Assembly: GCA_009741485.1 (NCBI GenBank)
Contig: CM019236.1
Span: forward strand, 31,797,170-31,861,169
Reading direction: 5' to 3'
Source of the DNA: Malurus cyaneus samueli
Taxonomy: Eukaryota; Chordata; Aves; Passeriformes; Maluridae
DNA: 64,000 nt
Numbering within the stretch: the stretch's first letter is position 1; every line of letters begins with the position of its first letter. Both the position numbers and the translations under genes were made by a program. Of the stretch, positions 23,103-34,830 are shown one piece after another. The notes below the pieces were generated by a model. It searched no databases. It was not told where the DNA came from and was given only the letters and a program-made list of their open reading frames with translations.

Positions 23103-26100
23103 TAACTCAGCCTTCAGCACACAGGGAAATGTAAACGTTTGACAGCAGGTTTTACCAGTCCATGGTGCAATGGATCACAATGGCTGGATCTGGTGTTTCA
23201 CTTCTAATTTAAGAAGGCCTGCATTTTCTTCTCCTTACATTCTTTAAAATGATGTTCTGCCGGCAGTGAAGTTTTTCTGCAATATTTTAATGCATTGTAA
23301 ATAGAATATTCATAAGTGTGTCTAACTCTGACATCTTGGCTGTATTAAACATGCTATGGTGAAGATTAGTTTATGGCTAGACAGTAAAGCCCATCTTTGT
23401 TTCTCTGGCTAACCTAGCTTATTTTCTGTTAGATACCACAAAATAGCCACAAAACCTGCTGAATTCCACATTTTTATCATTATTTTCATAGGCTTGAAAA
23501 CAAGAATTCTTTCTGTACCATCAATTCCAGTCCTTTCTCCACTTTGGCCATTTCTCTCACAGAAAACATGCATTCACATTTAACTGGTTTATTGCCAGGA
23601 AAATTAATTCTAGGAACAGAATGGAACATTTTCTTGACCTGAAATGCAATATGGAGCAATTCAAATTTCCTTAAGCAACAGTTCCACCCGCTTTGATTTT
23701 TCTTCCAAATGCTCTTGAAAACTGTCAAATGAAAGGACTTCGTTGAGCAATGACCAGGACTTGCAGAGGACTTGGAAGATCAGCAGCCAGACAGAGCTAG
23801 AAACCCACCTAAAAGGCTTGACATGCAACACTTTGCAATGCCAGTTTTCTTGCTGTCTCTGGTAAGCTATTTATTTCCAAGTATCTAGCACAGTATCTCT
23901 ACATTTACCCAACAATAAGTAGAAATATTTGTGACTAACATAAAGTTATCTTAAAACTTAAGTGAAGTGCTGCCATCTTCTGGTGAAAAGTCCAGGACAT
24001 CAAACAACGGCAAATACAATTGTTCCCATTATCTTGGAAGACTATGTGGTATTACTTGTGCAGTAATTACCTTGGAGAGAAACAAGATTACTGATCTCAC
24101 AGGGTTTAAGGATCCTTTTCATAAATCCCCTTTAGGTGACCCCTTAGTATATAGACCACATGCAATAACCTGGACTGTCAGAAGGACAAGGTGTCTTCAA
24201 TTCGCTTGCATAACAATTCAGTAAGTTTCTGGGGTTTTATTCAGTAAATATTTTCAAAATTTCTATTTTGAATTAATATGCAAAAAAAAAATTAACCCTC
24301 CTACTTATGCATGAAGTTTAAAATTACTGCCAGAGCATTGAACTGTAATAATGATAAAGTCAGGATTTTCTAACCATTAGCACTCCCCACTAACTGAAAA
24401 ACAATGGTTACAAGAAATACTGATGACTAATACAGGCTTCCAAATCAAAACGTGCTAAGCAGCAGGGAGAGGCCTTAGAGACACACGGTGAGCAAAGCTT
24501 ACCCACTCCACCAGCATTAACACAGAGATTGTTCCTCCTAGTGCAGAAAATCTGCCTAAAATGAAAGCCAGCACTGCTGCACAACCCCCAGGAAATTATT
24601 CTTGGCTCATACCAATTAATATTTTGCATCATTCTACAAGATCAACAGTTTTGATTTGCAAGAACTGGCTGTTCATGCTACCTGAGCACCTAAACTACAT
24701 TGAAGAGTCAGGATGTGACCTCTGAATCTCAAGTCTCAGCCCTGCTCTTTACTGATATGACGAGGATTTAGCAGTTCCAGGCCCCTAAGATCAATGGAAA
24801 ATGTAACTTTGAAGTCTGTGCTTTGTATGTTCTGTCTGTACTGAACATAAATCACTCTTTTTATGGACAAAGAATCTAAGAACATTAGAATGTCACGTAT
24901 AGTTGTGTCAGTGGATTTCTGCAAGTAATGGGAGAGGATCAGAACGGTAAAAACTAGAAAGTGGTTTGAGCCCCGTAACAGCCACTGTGAAAAAAAAAAA
25001 ACAAACACTCATAACCCAAACAAACAGGTTGGGAGAGGATGTGATGCACAGCGCCATAAAACAGAAGTACTTAGATTGAGCTCAAGCAGTCTTTTAGCAA
25101 GCCTGAATTACATGCTTGGCTTGATAGCCCTGGTTCAATCTTCTGTGTTCTATCATCTGGAAAATCTTAGGTAGAAATTACTCTGTTGGTAGCTATAGCA
25201 GTACACTGTATGAGAGCTCTCTTACCCCTGCAATGCTTCACTTCAGGTGGGATAGCTTGTGGAGCAGAATTTGGAGGTAGCCCTTCTTCAGGAGAATGCT
25301 TTCAGACCATCCCTCCCTACATACATATCACCTACTCTCCAGTCTATGTGAAGCTATTCAGCTGGGTCTGACAGACTTGTGCATAGCCTTACAGCTGGGG
25401 AATTCTGTGTTTAACTGGCAAAAAGCAGAATTGCAGAGTTGGGAGTACCCTTCTGTCTCCATTCTGGGTATTTTATAACTTCTAAATAATATATTACAGT
25501 GGATGGTGGTTTTTTTGACACCAACAGTGGTTTCTGATTTATTTATGTGTAGGCAATCATCCCAAGACATGAATCTCACCCACAGTCACTCATTTATGTA
25601 TTTCTGGTAACCTCTTACAGTTGCATACACTTTACTAGTTTGTACGTGGACACACCTGACAGGGAAAGCTGCAAGAATGCTTGTAATGTTTATCGTTAAG
25701 TACTCCAGGAGCCAGCGACACAATCATTTCACTAGTGTTTGGACATTATTAGTTGTTTAAAGAGAATTTATTTACACATTATTTTTTTTCTTTGAAAGTA
25801 GTTGAGTAATGACACAAGTAGAAACAGTCATTGTTCCAAGAGGCTTTTAGTCTAAAATCTAGTGAAGAATTGTGTTGACCCATTTATTCATTCTGTTGGG
25901 GTCCCTCTTAATGGCAACATACACAATGGTGTACCAAATGCTTCTGACTTTTGTATCATTTGCAAACTGCCTGCAGGCGCCATCACTCACATTATTATAC
26001 AGTTGTATTTCTGGCCGCTCATAACACCCTGCTGTTTTCAGCTTCCCATCACTAAATCAGTAAATTACCGCTCTACATGAGAATTTTATCCAGAATTTCA

Positions 26101-26595
26101 AACTAATTATGGTGGCCTTCCAATTAAGGCCTAATCAAAAATGGCCCAAGTATCCAACACAAACCAGTGGACAGGACAGCGAGTACCTATAAAACAAAAA
26201 CCATAATGTTAAACATAACTGCAACAAGTAAAGACTGTGCTTTTTATATAACTTGAAATGTGAGGCCAGGGCTCCATAGGCAACTCAAAATTCAAAGCTG
26301 AGCATAAAAACAACTTTATTTAACAATTCTTCAGACTCTGAACACATTAGGCTAGTAGTAACTTTTACAAGCAGTTTACCTCTCGGAACCTCAACTTTTA
26401 CTTTCTCACCTTATCGCAGGCTCTATTACCAGTTACATCACAACACAATAAGTGCATGTCAGTGGCTAAAATCAAGCAGCATTAACCCTACCATAAGTCA
26501 TACAATTTTGTAACATTAGTGTAAAGCATTTATTCAGTAATACAGCTAAAGAAAAATGCACTCCAGTGAAGTTTAGAAAAAGAGAACAGCCTCTG
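23103..26595 (+). repeat. Segmental duplicate block A (direct copy of block B)
   Basis: Starting at taactcagcc, this 3,493-base block matches 34,831-38,305 in the same orientation. Long stretches are identical (for example around 23486-24224 and 25186-26080). Differences cluster at 24,260-25,060, where copy B lacks single bases or short runs present in A, for a net 19 bases. The strict match ends after agagaacagcctctg at 26595. No gene is recognised inside; its few open frames occur identically in both copies and lack coding character. Confidence 0.95.
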
Positions 26596-27785
26596 CTACT
26601 CTCGTTGTCCCATGTCACTGACGAGAAGAACTGGAGTGGCATTAGAGAACTAATCCTATAGACTCCATTGTCGAGAGTAGTACGTAGTCTATTAGATGCC
26701 CAGGAGTGTCGAGACTTGACACCAATGAGTATCAGCATGAGACTCATGTTCGCCGACTGCTACATGGGGATGTGGTGGCAGCAATGGCGGTCATTGGGAT
26801 TAGGATGCACATGGAGTATGATTCCTCGACCACCATCTGATCTTAGCTATTGGAAGCATTTGACCAATTTTATCACTTGTGGAGGGCACCTTATGCCACC
26901 TATACTGCGAATGGCGAGGCAGTTAGTACCTTTTTTAAGAGAGAGAGCTCCATAGAAAGGGTGTCAGGACATGCAATAAAGAGTATAGAAGACTATGCGT
27001 GTAGATGATGGGCATGTCACATCCAGCTCAGGCCAGTACTACCTCTGGTGACATGAAATTGGCAGAGCAGAGCAAGGGCAATAGCCTGGAGCTCATCAAG
27101 ACAAGGACATTAGTTTGGAGGCCTAACACAGTGTGTCTCCGCATACCATCAAAGGATGTTGGAACACTTCCCTAACTTAACGAGGCAATGCGTGTGGCTG
27201 ATATACTGTACTTACAGCACTCAAAGAGCAGGGACACAGATATAGGCTAGCCTTGGGGTTAGTGCGCTTTATGGCTGCGCTGGACGTGTTATCCACAGGA
27301 TTCCGAGGTGGCCGGCGTCATAGAGGGTCTCCTATTTGGTTGGCTGGGCGTTCTACCTCCCAATCATGCCTTTGCTAGATCTGAGACAGGATGAAGGATA
27401 GCAGGAGCATAGAGTCTATGTCCTACTGCGGGAGGGATAGCAGGGCATGCCAGCGTCTACCTCTATATCAGGACCAGCGAGACCTGTAGTATCACTCTTC
27501 AACATATTAGCCATCCTAATATAAGAGCATATGTTACACATACAGCTAGCGTAAAAACTATCGTACTGCAGTAGCCTGACTCCCATCAGGTTGCTAGTCC
27601 ATAGTGATGCTCACCACATTGTTAATGGAGAAGCTCCCGTAATTGGCGGCGGAGGTTTTGCATCGTAACAGTTGACCAATATTCTTACTCACATCGGCTG
27701 CTGGACGAGTAGGTATGTGTAAGGTTTGTTGCTGACCTCACTGAATTCCTGTCAATAATTTGCGTAATTCCATAGATCATCATGT
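26596..27785 (+). other. Error-like, stretched copy of the sequence following block B
   Basis: This segment looks unique but tracks 38,306-39,085 base by base with dense insertions and substitutions. Exact anchors remain: tgcgtgtagatgatgggc (26996 and 38565) and tgacatgaaattggcagagc (27049 and 38606). Weaker runs occur in the same order, such as the segment near 27,590-27,690 against 38,948-39,030. It is about 1.5 times as long as its counterpart. Block A therefore extends to about 27,785 but with corrupted sequence. Any open frame here (for example 26668-26955) should be ignored. Confidence 0.75.
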
Positions 27786-27998
27786 GACAGGTATGGGGCA
27801 CAGCTGCCTTGAGAGCTCAGGCCTGGGCTGCCTTTAGGGCCCATCAGGCTACAGGGCCTGTCCGGCGCTCCGGGACCCTCTGTTTCCCGAGCCTGCTGCC
27901 ACGCTCCCTTCCCGGCCCCTCAGGCCAGCGGGGCTCTGTCACCCGGCCCCACGCAGCTGCTCAGGGCACGGCAGTGATGCAGAGCTCTGCTCCCACAG

Positions 27999-29450
27999 CG
28001 CTGCTGCAGTGATGTTGAGAGCAATAGGCTCCTCGGAGGCAGCAGTGCAGGAGGCCATTCCACCGCTTCTGTACGTGCTGGAGGACAGGCTAGAGGCCAG
28101 CATGTTTGGTGGTAATGTAAAGGACCTCAGATGATCAATCTGGTCTAGGCGGCGCAACATGGCTCTTGACACCAGAGAGCAGATCGAGCATGGTGACCAC
28201 ATAGAATGCATGTCAGTGCGGTTCTGTGGCCAATGTCTCCAGATGACGGAGACGTCTCACAACTCTCCCCCAGGACAGCGTAGATTGCCAGTTCCTCCTG
28301 TCCACCCTCAGTGGTAAGCTTGCACGAGTTTCTTGTCCTTCCGTTTGGGTCGCAGAGTTCTTGTTGTCGCCTTCTACTTGTGCTTGGCCCTTGCTTTCGC
28401 TGTGGTGGGCCTGTGGGGTTGTGTTAGTCGTCTTTTCGGGTCTCTTCTTATTTTCGGCTTTGTGCAGTCTAGCCCTCCCGTGCTACTGCAGTGTGATGGA
28501 GTTGGTAGCGGAAGAGGGGAAGAGGTCTCTCATGCCAATTGTGAGGCAGAGCCTGTTCCCCCTCTTCCTGCTCTGGCACGACGAGAACTGGCACGTGGCA
28601 AAGGTGAGCTTTGGTGTGATGCTGTATCCCTGAAGGGCTCGGCCGCCTCCCGCCCCAGCGCCTGGCGGGCTCCGGCCTCCCCCTGGCCTGGGCACGGGGA
28701 CACGGGTCCTGTGGCCTGGGCTGAGGTTGCCACCTGCGGCTTTCTGCTTCTGCTCTCCAGGCCTCGGGCGAAGCACTGCTTTGTGCAGCCCGATTCCTCG
28801 AGAGGAGCGATCTCCAGGAGCTCCTCGAGAGGAGGAGATGGATGAAGTTTGCAGAGTGCCTGGTAAGGATGGCCCGCAAGCCCCAGCCACAGCCTGGAGA
28901 AGCCCCCTGCCCCCGCTGCTCAGTGTGCGGGGCCGACAGCTGTGCCCGTGCCCAGTGCTGCACCCACACGCTGCTCCCTTCCCTGGGCCACGTGGGCTCT
29001 TGCCCGGGCTCCTTTGGCCCCGAGCCGGGTGCCCACCAGAGCCTGGGCCCATGCTGGGAGCCGGCCGTGAGGCGGCGGCAGCCCACGCGGCTCCCCCGGC
29101 TCAGCCACCGGCCCTCTGCCCATCCAAGAGCCCGGCTGCCGCTGGCCGAGGACGCCTCGGCGCGCATCGTGCCGGGCACAGAGGTTGAGCCGGTGCATTG
29201 GGTACTAGTGCTCTGAGTGCCCACCTCCGGCCGGAGGGATGCCAGAGATATCCCGCAAATCCTTCACGCAGCTCCAAAAGCTATCCCTCCTGCCCTCTTC
29301 TGTGCAGCGACCAGAGGACTAGCGCATCAGACTGAGCCGAAGCAGGACGAACAGAGAGCCCCGAGCAACGTGCCTACTGCCTGCGCCTAGACCTGCCAGG
29401 CTACCTGCAGAGCCCCACAAGAAGCGCTGCTAGCCGAGGCGAGCCGCGCC
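27999..29450 (+). pseudogene. Maestro HEAT-like repeat (MROH) family gene fragment
   Basis: At least three exons of the bird-expanded MROH family, cytoplasmic HEAT-repeat proteins of largely unknown function. Exon 27999 to about 28111 follows tcccacag and reads VMLRAIGSSEAAVQEAIPPL. Exon 28468-28603 reads VMELVAEEGKRSLMPIVRQS then LFPLFLLWHDENWHVAK before gtgagc. Exon 28761-28862 (34 codons, after ctctccag) reads ASGEALLCAARFLERSDLQE then LLERRRWMKFAECL before gtaagg. The next expected exon (about 29308-29450) keeps the family's AEHL...LPYLQSPQE pattern only in fragments scattered over frames. The start of the 28468 exon is also distorted. It is either a decayed paralogue or a real gene read with uncorrected errors. 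MROH7-like is the closest type I can recall. Confidence 0.7.
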
Positions 29451-30420
29451 CCATGTTCCAGGTTCAATTTCCACCTCTGGTTCCACCTATTTGCAATCCA
29501 TACCGAGAGGATGAGAGTCTCCAGACCCTACCATCCCACGCCTCAGTGTCCCTCCACGATGCCCGGAGGCGCCTCCCTCCCCTGCCCGTTTCCCCTGCTC
29601 ACCCCGTCACGGGGGCTCCTGCCTGTCCAATCCCATGCCCGTGCCTCCTCGGGCCTCCGGTCCAGCACGATGCGGCTAGGGCCCGGGTGCTGAGGAGGCC
29701 CTTGAGCCCTGGCGGGGCACCGAAAAGGACGTCGCAACCGCGACCTCGCGGGCCGCAGCTCTGGGCCGCTCTGAGGGCACCGAAAGCCCTGTGCTGCTCG
29801 GCCGCCGTGACAAGGCTCTAGTTGGTTGCCAAGGAAATCGCCGGGGTGCTCCATGCCTGGGCCAAGAACGAGAGACCTGCCAACGGTACCTACAGGTAAG
29901 GGTGAGTGAAGGGCAGCGGATGAGGGGGAGCGGGGGCTGGCACTGGGAGCCGCAATCCCTGGGCACGGAGCTGCCATCCCTGCCCCGGCTGCCTTGGGCC
30001 CTGCTGCCCGTGCGGACCAGGGGCGGCGGCGTGGGCAGAGTGGACACCGCAGAGACTTTCAGGGAACACGTGAAGGGATCATGGCCGGCCACCCTTTGGC
30101 TTGATCTCATTGTCGTCGTCTGCTCCCTCGTGGCCGTGGCAAGAGCTGGGCAGGATGGCCCTGGGGCAGGCAGGTCTCCTTGCATTCGTGCAGATAGCGG
30201 CTCTGAGACGGTCTCTCTTCCTCTGTCTCTTGTAGCCCTTTGAGCCCTGAGGAAAGATGAGAGCCCCTCCTTCTTTAGGAATAGGCCTCCTGATTTTCGA
30301 ACCCACAGTCGACGAAACCTAGCGGCAGGAACTGTCAGCCCTCATGCACGTGTGAGGATACTTAATTCGTGGTTGGTGTGGTTTTAAAATAGAAACATAC
30401 AAAAAATAAAAGGTGCCATA
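29451..30420 (+). other. GC-rich tail of the MROH region
   Basis: GC- and CpG-rich sequence downstream of the MROH exons. A good acceptor (ctcttcctctgtctcttgtag, ending 30236) opens a very short frame that stops after four codons, and aataaa lies at 30405-30410. These could be the last exon and polyadenylation signal of the MROH transcript. No coding exon is recognised in between. Confidence 0.35.
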
Positions 30421-31106
30421 AGTCCAAATTGTTTACAGTACCATTTGCTAAAAAAAATGTTCCTGTAGTAGAAATTATTACATTCACTTGAAATCAGGAA
30501 GCCTTATCCCCTTCGCACTCCATCTAGCACGTCATTATTCCATAAGAAGTGTTTTTAAATATATATCCCCTAATCCATTCAGACCACATGTTGAAAAAAG
30601 AATAGCATTCACCAGTGCAATAAAACAATGCAATTGTGCCTTCCTCTGAGATGGGCAGAGAAGGGGTGGAGCATTTGAAGAACATCAAAAGCAAAGGTGT
30701 ACGACAGACTGGCAAGAAAACATGAACTCAAATAGCAAACGTGGGAAAAAGCCTCTCTGCATGCACAGACAGCAAAGGACAAAAGGAACAGGGCAACCTG
30801 TAAGATGAGACACTGCATTGCTTCACCAGCTAGAGAAGTTGGGTTTGGGTTGACTCTGCTTCAAACTGGCCAAGAAAACAGAGCACAAGAGGACTGATGC
30901 TCTTCTGACTTTCATTGATGCGAATCAGGAACAACTGTGCAAAGGAAAATAATTTCAGCACGGGTACACTGGTGTAACAAGGATTTAAAATATAAATTAA
31001 GGGTTAAAAGGGATATAAAAAGGGTTCAAGGACAAAAGAAGAGGTGGAAGGCCTGGCAGTCAGCCCTTGCACTTCCTAACAGCCATAACAATTTTGAGGG
31101 GCTGAC

Positions 31107-31376
31107 CTAAAAAAACACAAAGTCCCAGTGGCAACTACTCACAACATAGAAGCTGAGCATTTCACTGTACAACCAAAGGATCATCAGCAGAGAACACGCG
31201 AGCCCGCTTAGGATTACCGGCATCCCTAAAAGGCCTCCAGACACCACGGAGGATGAGAGCACCTGCAGGCCAGAGCGCAGCAGCTGCAGCTCCAGGCACA
31301 GCTGATGCTGCTCACAGCTGAGCCTGTGGGAAGCTGCAGCACCTCGTGCCATCCCGCTCCCCGTTGACAGCTCCAT
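31107..31376 (-). CDS. Unrecognised candidate exon with a hydrophobic segment
   Basis: A minus-strand frame of 89 codons begins MELSTGSGMARGAAAS and has a hydrophobic stretch at about residues 47-75 (GGLLGMPVILSGLACSLLMI and onward) that could span a membrane. A good donor (tatgtt|gtgagt, near 31146) lies in the frame, which could then splice onward. I recognise no family and find no partner exon, so it may be chance in GC-rich DNA. Confidence 0.2.
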   Translation of the reverse strand: MELSTGSGMARGAAASHRLSCEQHQLCLELQLLRSGLQVLSSSVVSGGLLGMPVILSGLACSLLMILWLYSEMLSFYVVSSCHWDFVFF

Positions 31377-33209
31377 CCCTCCCTGCAGCCCTCAGACCCT
31401 GCACATCCCCCTTGTTTCCCTCACACCTCATCCCTTCGCTTCACCTTCCATTCATAAAGTTTGGCTTCTTCAGTTTACTCCTTTGTGTCTCTTTGGAGCT
31501 GAAGCGGCACAAAATGAGCCCCGGGATACGCAGGCCCTGCCGCTGTTCTCTTCCGCGCTGTGTTTTGTGCAGTGGCAGAGAGGTCCAAGGGCAGATGCGG
31601 CTGCAAAGGTTCCTGTCCTGCTGCTCCACTTGCACAACATCGTGGGCTTGAAAGGTCTTACTGAGAAAGGTTTCAGGGGAGAAGGAGGCTGGATTTTAGA
31701 AGAGCCAACTTGAGCCTGCTCTGGAGGCAGCTGTCAGGGATTCCATGGCGAGCATGCGCAGAGAAGGGCTAAGGAACTTGCATTGCTGCAAGTTTTCAAG
31801 AATATCTTATTGAAAGCACAGCAATGCTCTATCCCTGCACAGGGGCACAGGGAGGGCAGCAGCAGTCACCATCCATGTGTAACAGTGAGCTTTGGCTAAA
31901 AGCAAATGGAGCAGCAGTCGAGTGGCTGAGGCTCGGAGGCGCGACCATGCCCGTGTATGGAGCGCTGTCGGGCAGTGCCTGCATCCTGGGGGAGCTTCTG
32001 GTGCTTCTGGTCCCTGCAAGAGAGGAATGGCAGCCCCTGGCCCAGAGGCAGTCAGAAACCCAGAAAAGTGAGAGCAGAGGGAGGGGACCCTTCCCATCTC
32101 TCTTGGCAGGGCTGCAAAACAGCCGCTGCTCCTTCCTCCGCCTGTGCTTGGGCTCTGCTGATCCCAGAGCCAGCCAGCTTGTGCTCTCTTGTCCAAAGAC
32201 TGTTCAGAGCGGGCATGAGAAGCACTCGGTGCTCAGCAGAGAGTCCTGGAAGGTGCTGCCAAGAGCATCCTGCAGGAGCAGGGCTCTGCTCTCTGGCTCA
32301 GGGAACAGCCTGGTTTTGCTGCTGTGAGCACCAGCAGGAGTTCAGGTGTGTGAAGAGGCAGCGGGCAGCTTGTGTTTGTAGGGGGACTGGGGCTGGCACC
32401 TGAACCTACACGTGGAAACAGATTTAGGTTACAGAAGCACATTGTATTGAAGAAGAGATAATTCAAGCAGTGGAGGGAGACCATGCATCCTACAAATACT
32501 GACAATATCTATTCAGTATATTGGTTCTTTACTGTAAATATGATGAAAGCGGAAACATATGGTAGGATCTTTACCTAAAATGATATGTAACACCTTCTTT
32601 TTCCTGAAAGGCAATTTAAAGTAAAGTAAGATCTACAAATGTATTAAGGAATACATGTTCTATCTGCACTTTTTAAACAACCTTTCAGCTGCTGATAGAT
32701 TCTTTACTTGGAAATGTCGGAAGGTGTACAGCTCTGTCTAAACGTATTCCTTATTGTTTCTGATGAGCATGTTTTTCCAGTTGCTAGGTAACCAGAAACA
32801 CTTTTCTTCAGGTTATTGGCCTTTGGACTCTTTTGTTTCAAGTAGAGAAAATGTAAGAAAAATAAAATTGTGTTAATAGATGTTTATTCTAAAGAGACAT
32901 GTGCACAACTTGGTCTCTTTAAGGGTAGACAAGTCCCTGCAGTCCAGATGCACTCTGTAATGGCTCCTGAAGCCATTGAAACTTGTTTTGTTCTGTTGTT
33001 GGGCCACCTTGGAATTCTGCTTGGCAAAGCCCTCATCAACAGTTTTGAAACAAGTGGGTTGAACTGCTTGTTTAGTTGTTGAAGTGCACAGGAAAATGCA
33101 ACTAGATCCTCAGTTTGACCTTGCAAAATGAAATGCTTTCAAGTGTAGGATTTGCTTCCCAGCAGCAATGTAAGAACTGGGCTTTAATTTTGTATTGTGT
33201 GAAACTCTG

Positions 33210-33295
33210 CCAGATTTCCAGAGGACATTTGCTTTCAAATCTCTTGGGAAATCCAGATTTCCAGAGGGCATTTATTTTCAAATATCTGAGGAAAA
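33210..33295. repeat. Imperfect 43-bp tandem duplication
   Basis: Units 33210-33252 and 33253-33295 both begin ccagatttccagagg and continue with catttnntttcaaat, with several substitutions. Confidence 0.8.
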
Positions 33296-34830
33296 GTAAC
33301 TCATTTACTATTCCAAAGCCATTGAAAGGTAACAGAATAATGCGGGTTTGCCACTGACATTAAATGATGAAATAATAATGATTGTTTTTCATAACAACAG
33401 AGGAGTTTTTTCAGCTGCAATGAGAACCAGAATAGTTCCATCATATCTGTCCTTGGATTTCAGAATGGTTTCCAGAGAAAAAGATGCAAGTGATTCCAGA
33501 AATTTCTAAATTTTGTGCTAGGAAGGGGAGATGTTCATATCAAAAGTATATGGTGAGATTTTAATGGGATTTGTTGTTTTTTGCAGTATCTTTTAGTTGT
33601 ATTCCAATAAAGACATCAAAATGTATGTGAAGGATATCTCTGCATACATATTTCACTCTATTAGCTGCAAAGATAATGGACCTTCTCCTATTAGTTCTGT
33701 GTACTAATTTACCATCTTTCAAGACCCCAATGAATACTTACATCATCAATAACATTAGATACCAAGAGTAACATTGCTTTGGAAATAAATTACTGAAAAC
33801 AGATTCAAATATGCAACCATTTTAAAAAGAAAAGTTCAGATGTAAATCAATCCATCTTGAAAAAGAAAAAATAAAGGTCTCAATTTCCATAGAAAATGGG
33901 TATCAAATTCACTTTCCAACTTCTGATTGCGAGTGTTGCTTTTCCTTTTCCCCTGCCATTTTAGCCTAGTCCTACAGGTTCTGTAGAATGCACTGATGTG
34001 TTTTCTGCCCAGTGTTTTCTGCTTGGCAAAGCCTTTATGACAGGGATACAAACTTTTTCTCCCCAGAAAAGGTTTCCAGATCAAGGTTTCCAAGTGATCT
34101 GTTCAGAGCCCACAGAATGTTGATTTCCTGCTCAGGAGCAGAGAAGAGGCAAATCAGGATGAGGCAGGAGAACAGGGTTTGGTGTGATGTCAGAAGCTCT
34201 TCCATAGGGAGTGGTGCAGAGAATGCAGCTGGGCGCACGCAGGGGAGAACAAGGGCTGCAGACAGCAAGGAGATTTGGAGGTGTTTGTGTGCACACTCTA
34301 TAAAACATGCTCTCAGGCTTGCTGATTGTTTTCTTTGGCCTATGGAGCAAGCAGTCTGATAAAATTCTGTCTTGGACCAAGAAATTGCCAGTGGCCATAT
34401 GAATTCGAAGAAACAATTTCTTTCAAACTTCAGGCTGAATGCAAAACTGGAATTCTATCTTAGAATCCTTTGCAGCATGGGTGAAATCAGTGGAGTCCTT
34501 GTGCATGTGCAGAATGATACAAACACCATAAATGATGCATTTTCCTAGCAGCAGTTAAATCATGAGCAACAAATAACAAACAGCATCAAATAAAACCCTA
34601 CATGTATCCCAGCATTTTTTCCCTGTGAACCTGCCAATGACTGAAGTCTTGGATGGTCGACTACAAACAAACAAACAATGAAATTGCATAAAAGACAGTG
34701 GAGCTGTTTGAGAAAACATGGGTCAATTTGGAATGAGTTTTGATAACAGCAATGCAACTGCTGTAAAATACACTGTGTGACACTAAACGGCTTGACCTCT
34801 GCTTAGTCTTGCTTTCTATAGCTGTTGCTC

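Larger units (their letters stand above)
30421..34830. other. Stretch between MROH fragment and block B, no named gene
   Basis: 31.1-32.4 kb is GC-richer with several open frames on both strands; 32.4-34.8 kb is AT-rich. Apart from the candidate exon at 31107-31376 and a 43-bp tandem duplication, both listed separately, I see no exon, RNA gene or identifiable mobile element. Confidence 0.5.

Noticed and set aside
23486..23728. Frame conserved perfectly in both copies A and B (also 35214-35456)
   Set aside because: Conservation only reflects the recent duplication; there is no known domain, splice context or coding-like composition.
26668..26955. Plus-strand frame of 95 codons in apparently unique sequence
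   Set aside because: It lies in the error-like copy of 38,306-39,085, so the reading frame has no meaning.
28469..29224. 251-codon minus-strand frame
   Set aside because: Antisense to the MROH exons in GC-rich DNA, where stops are rare; the plus-strand reading has family matches and splice sites.
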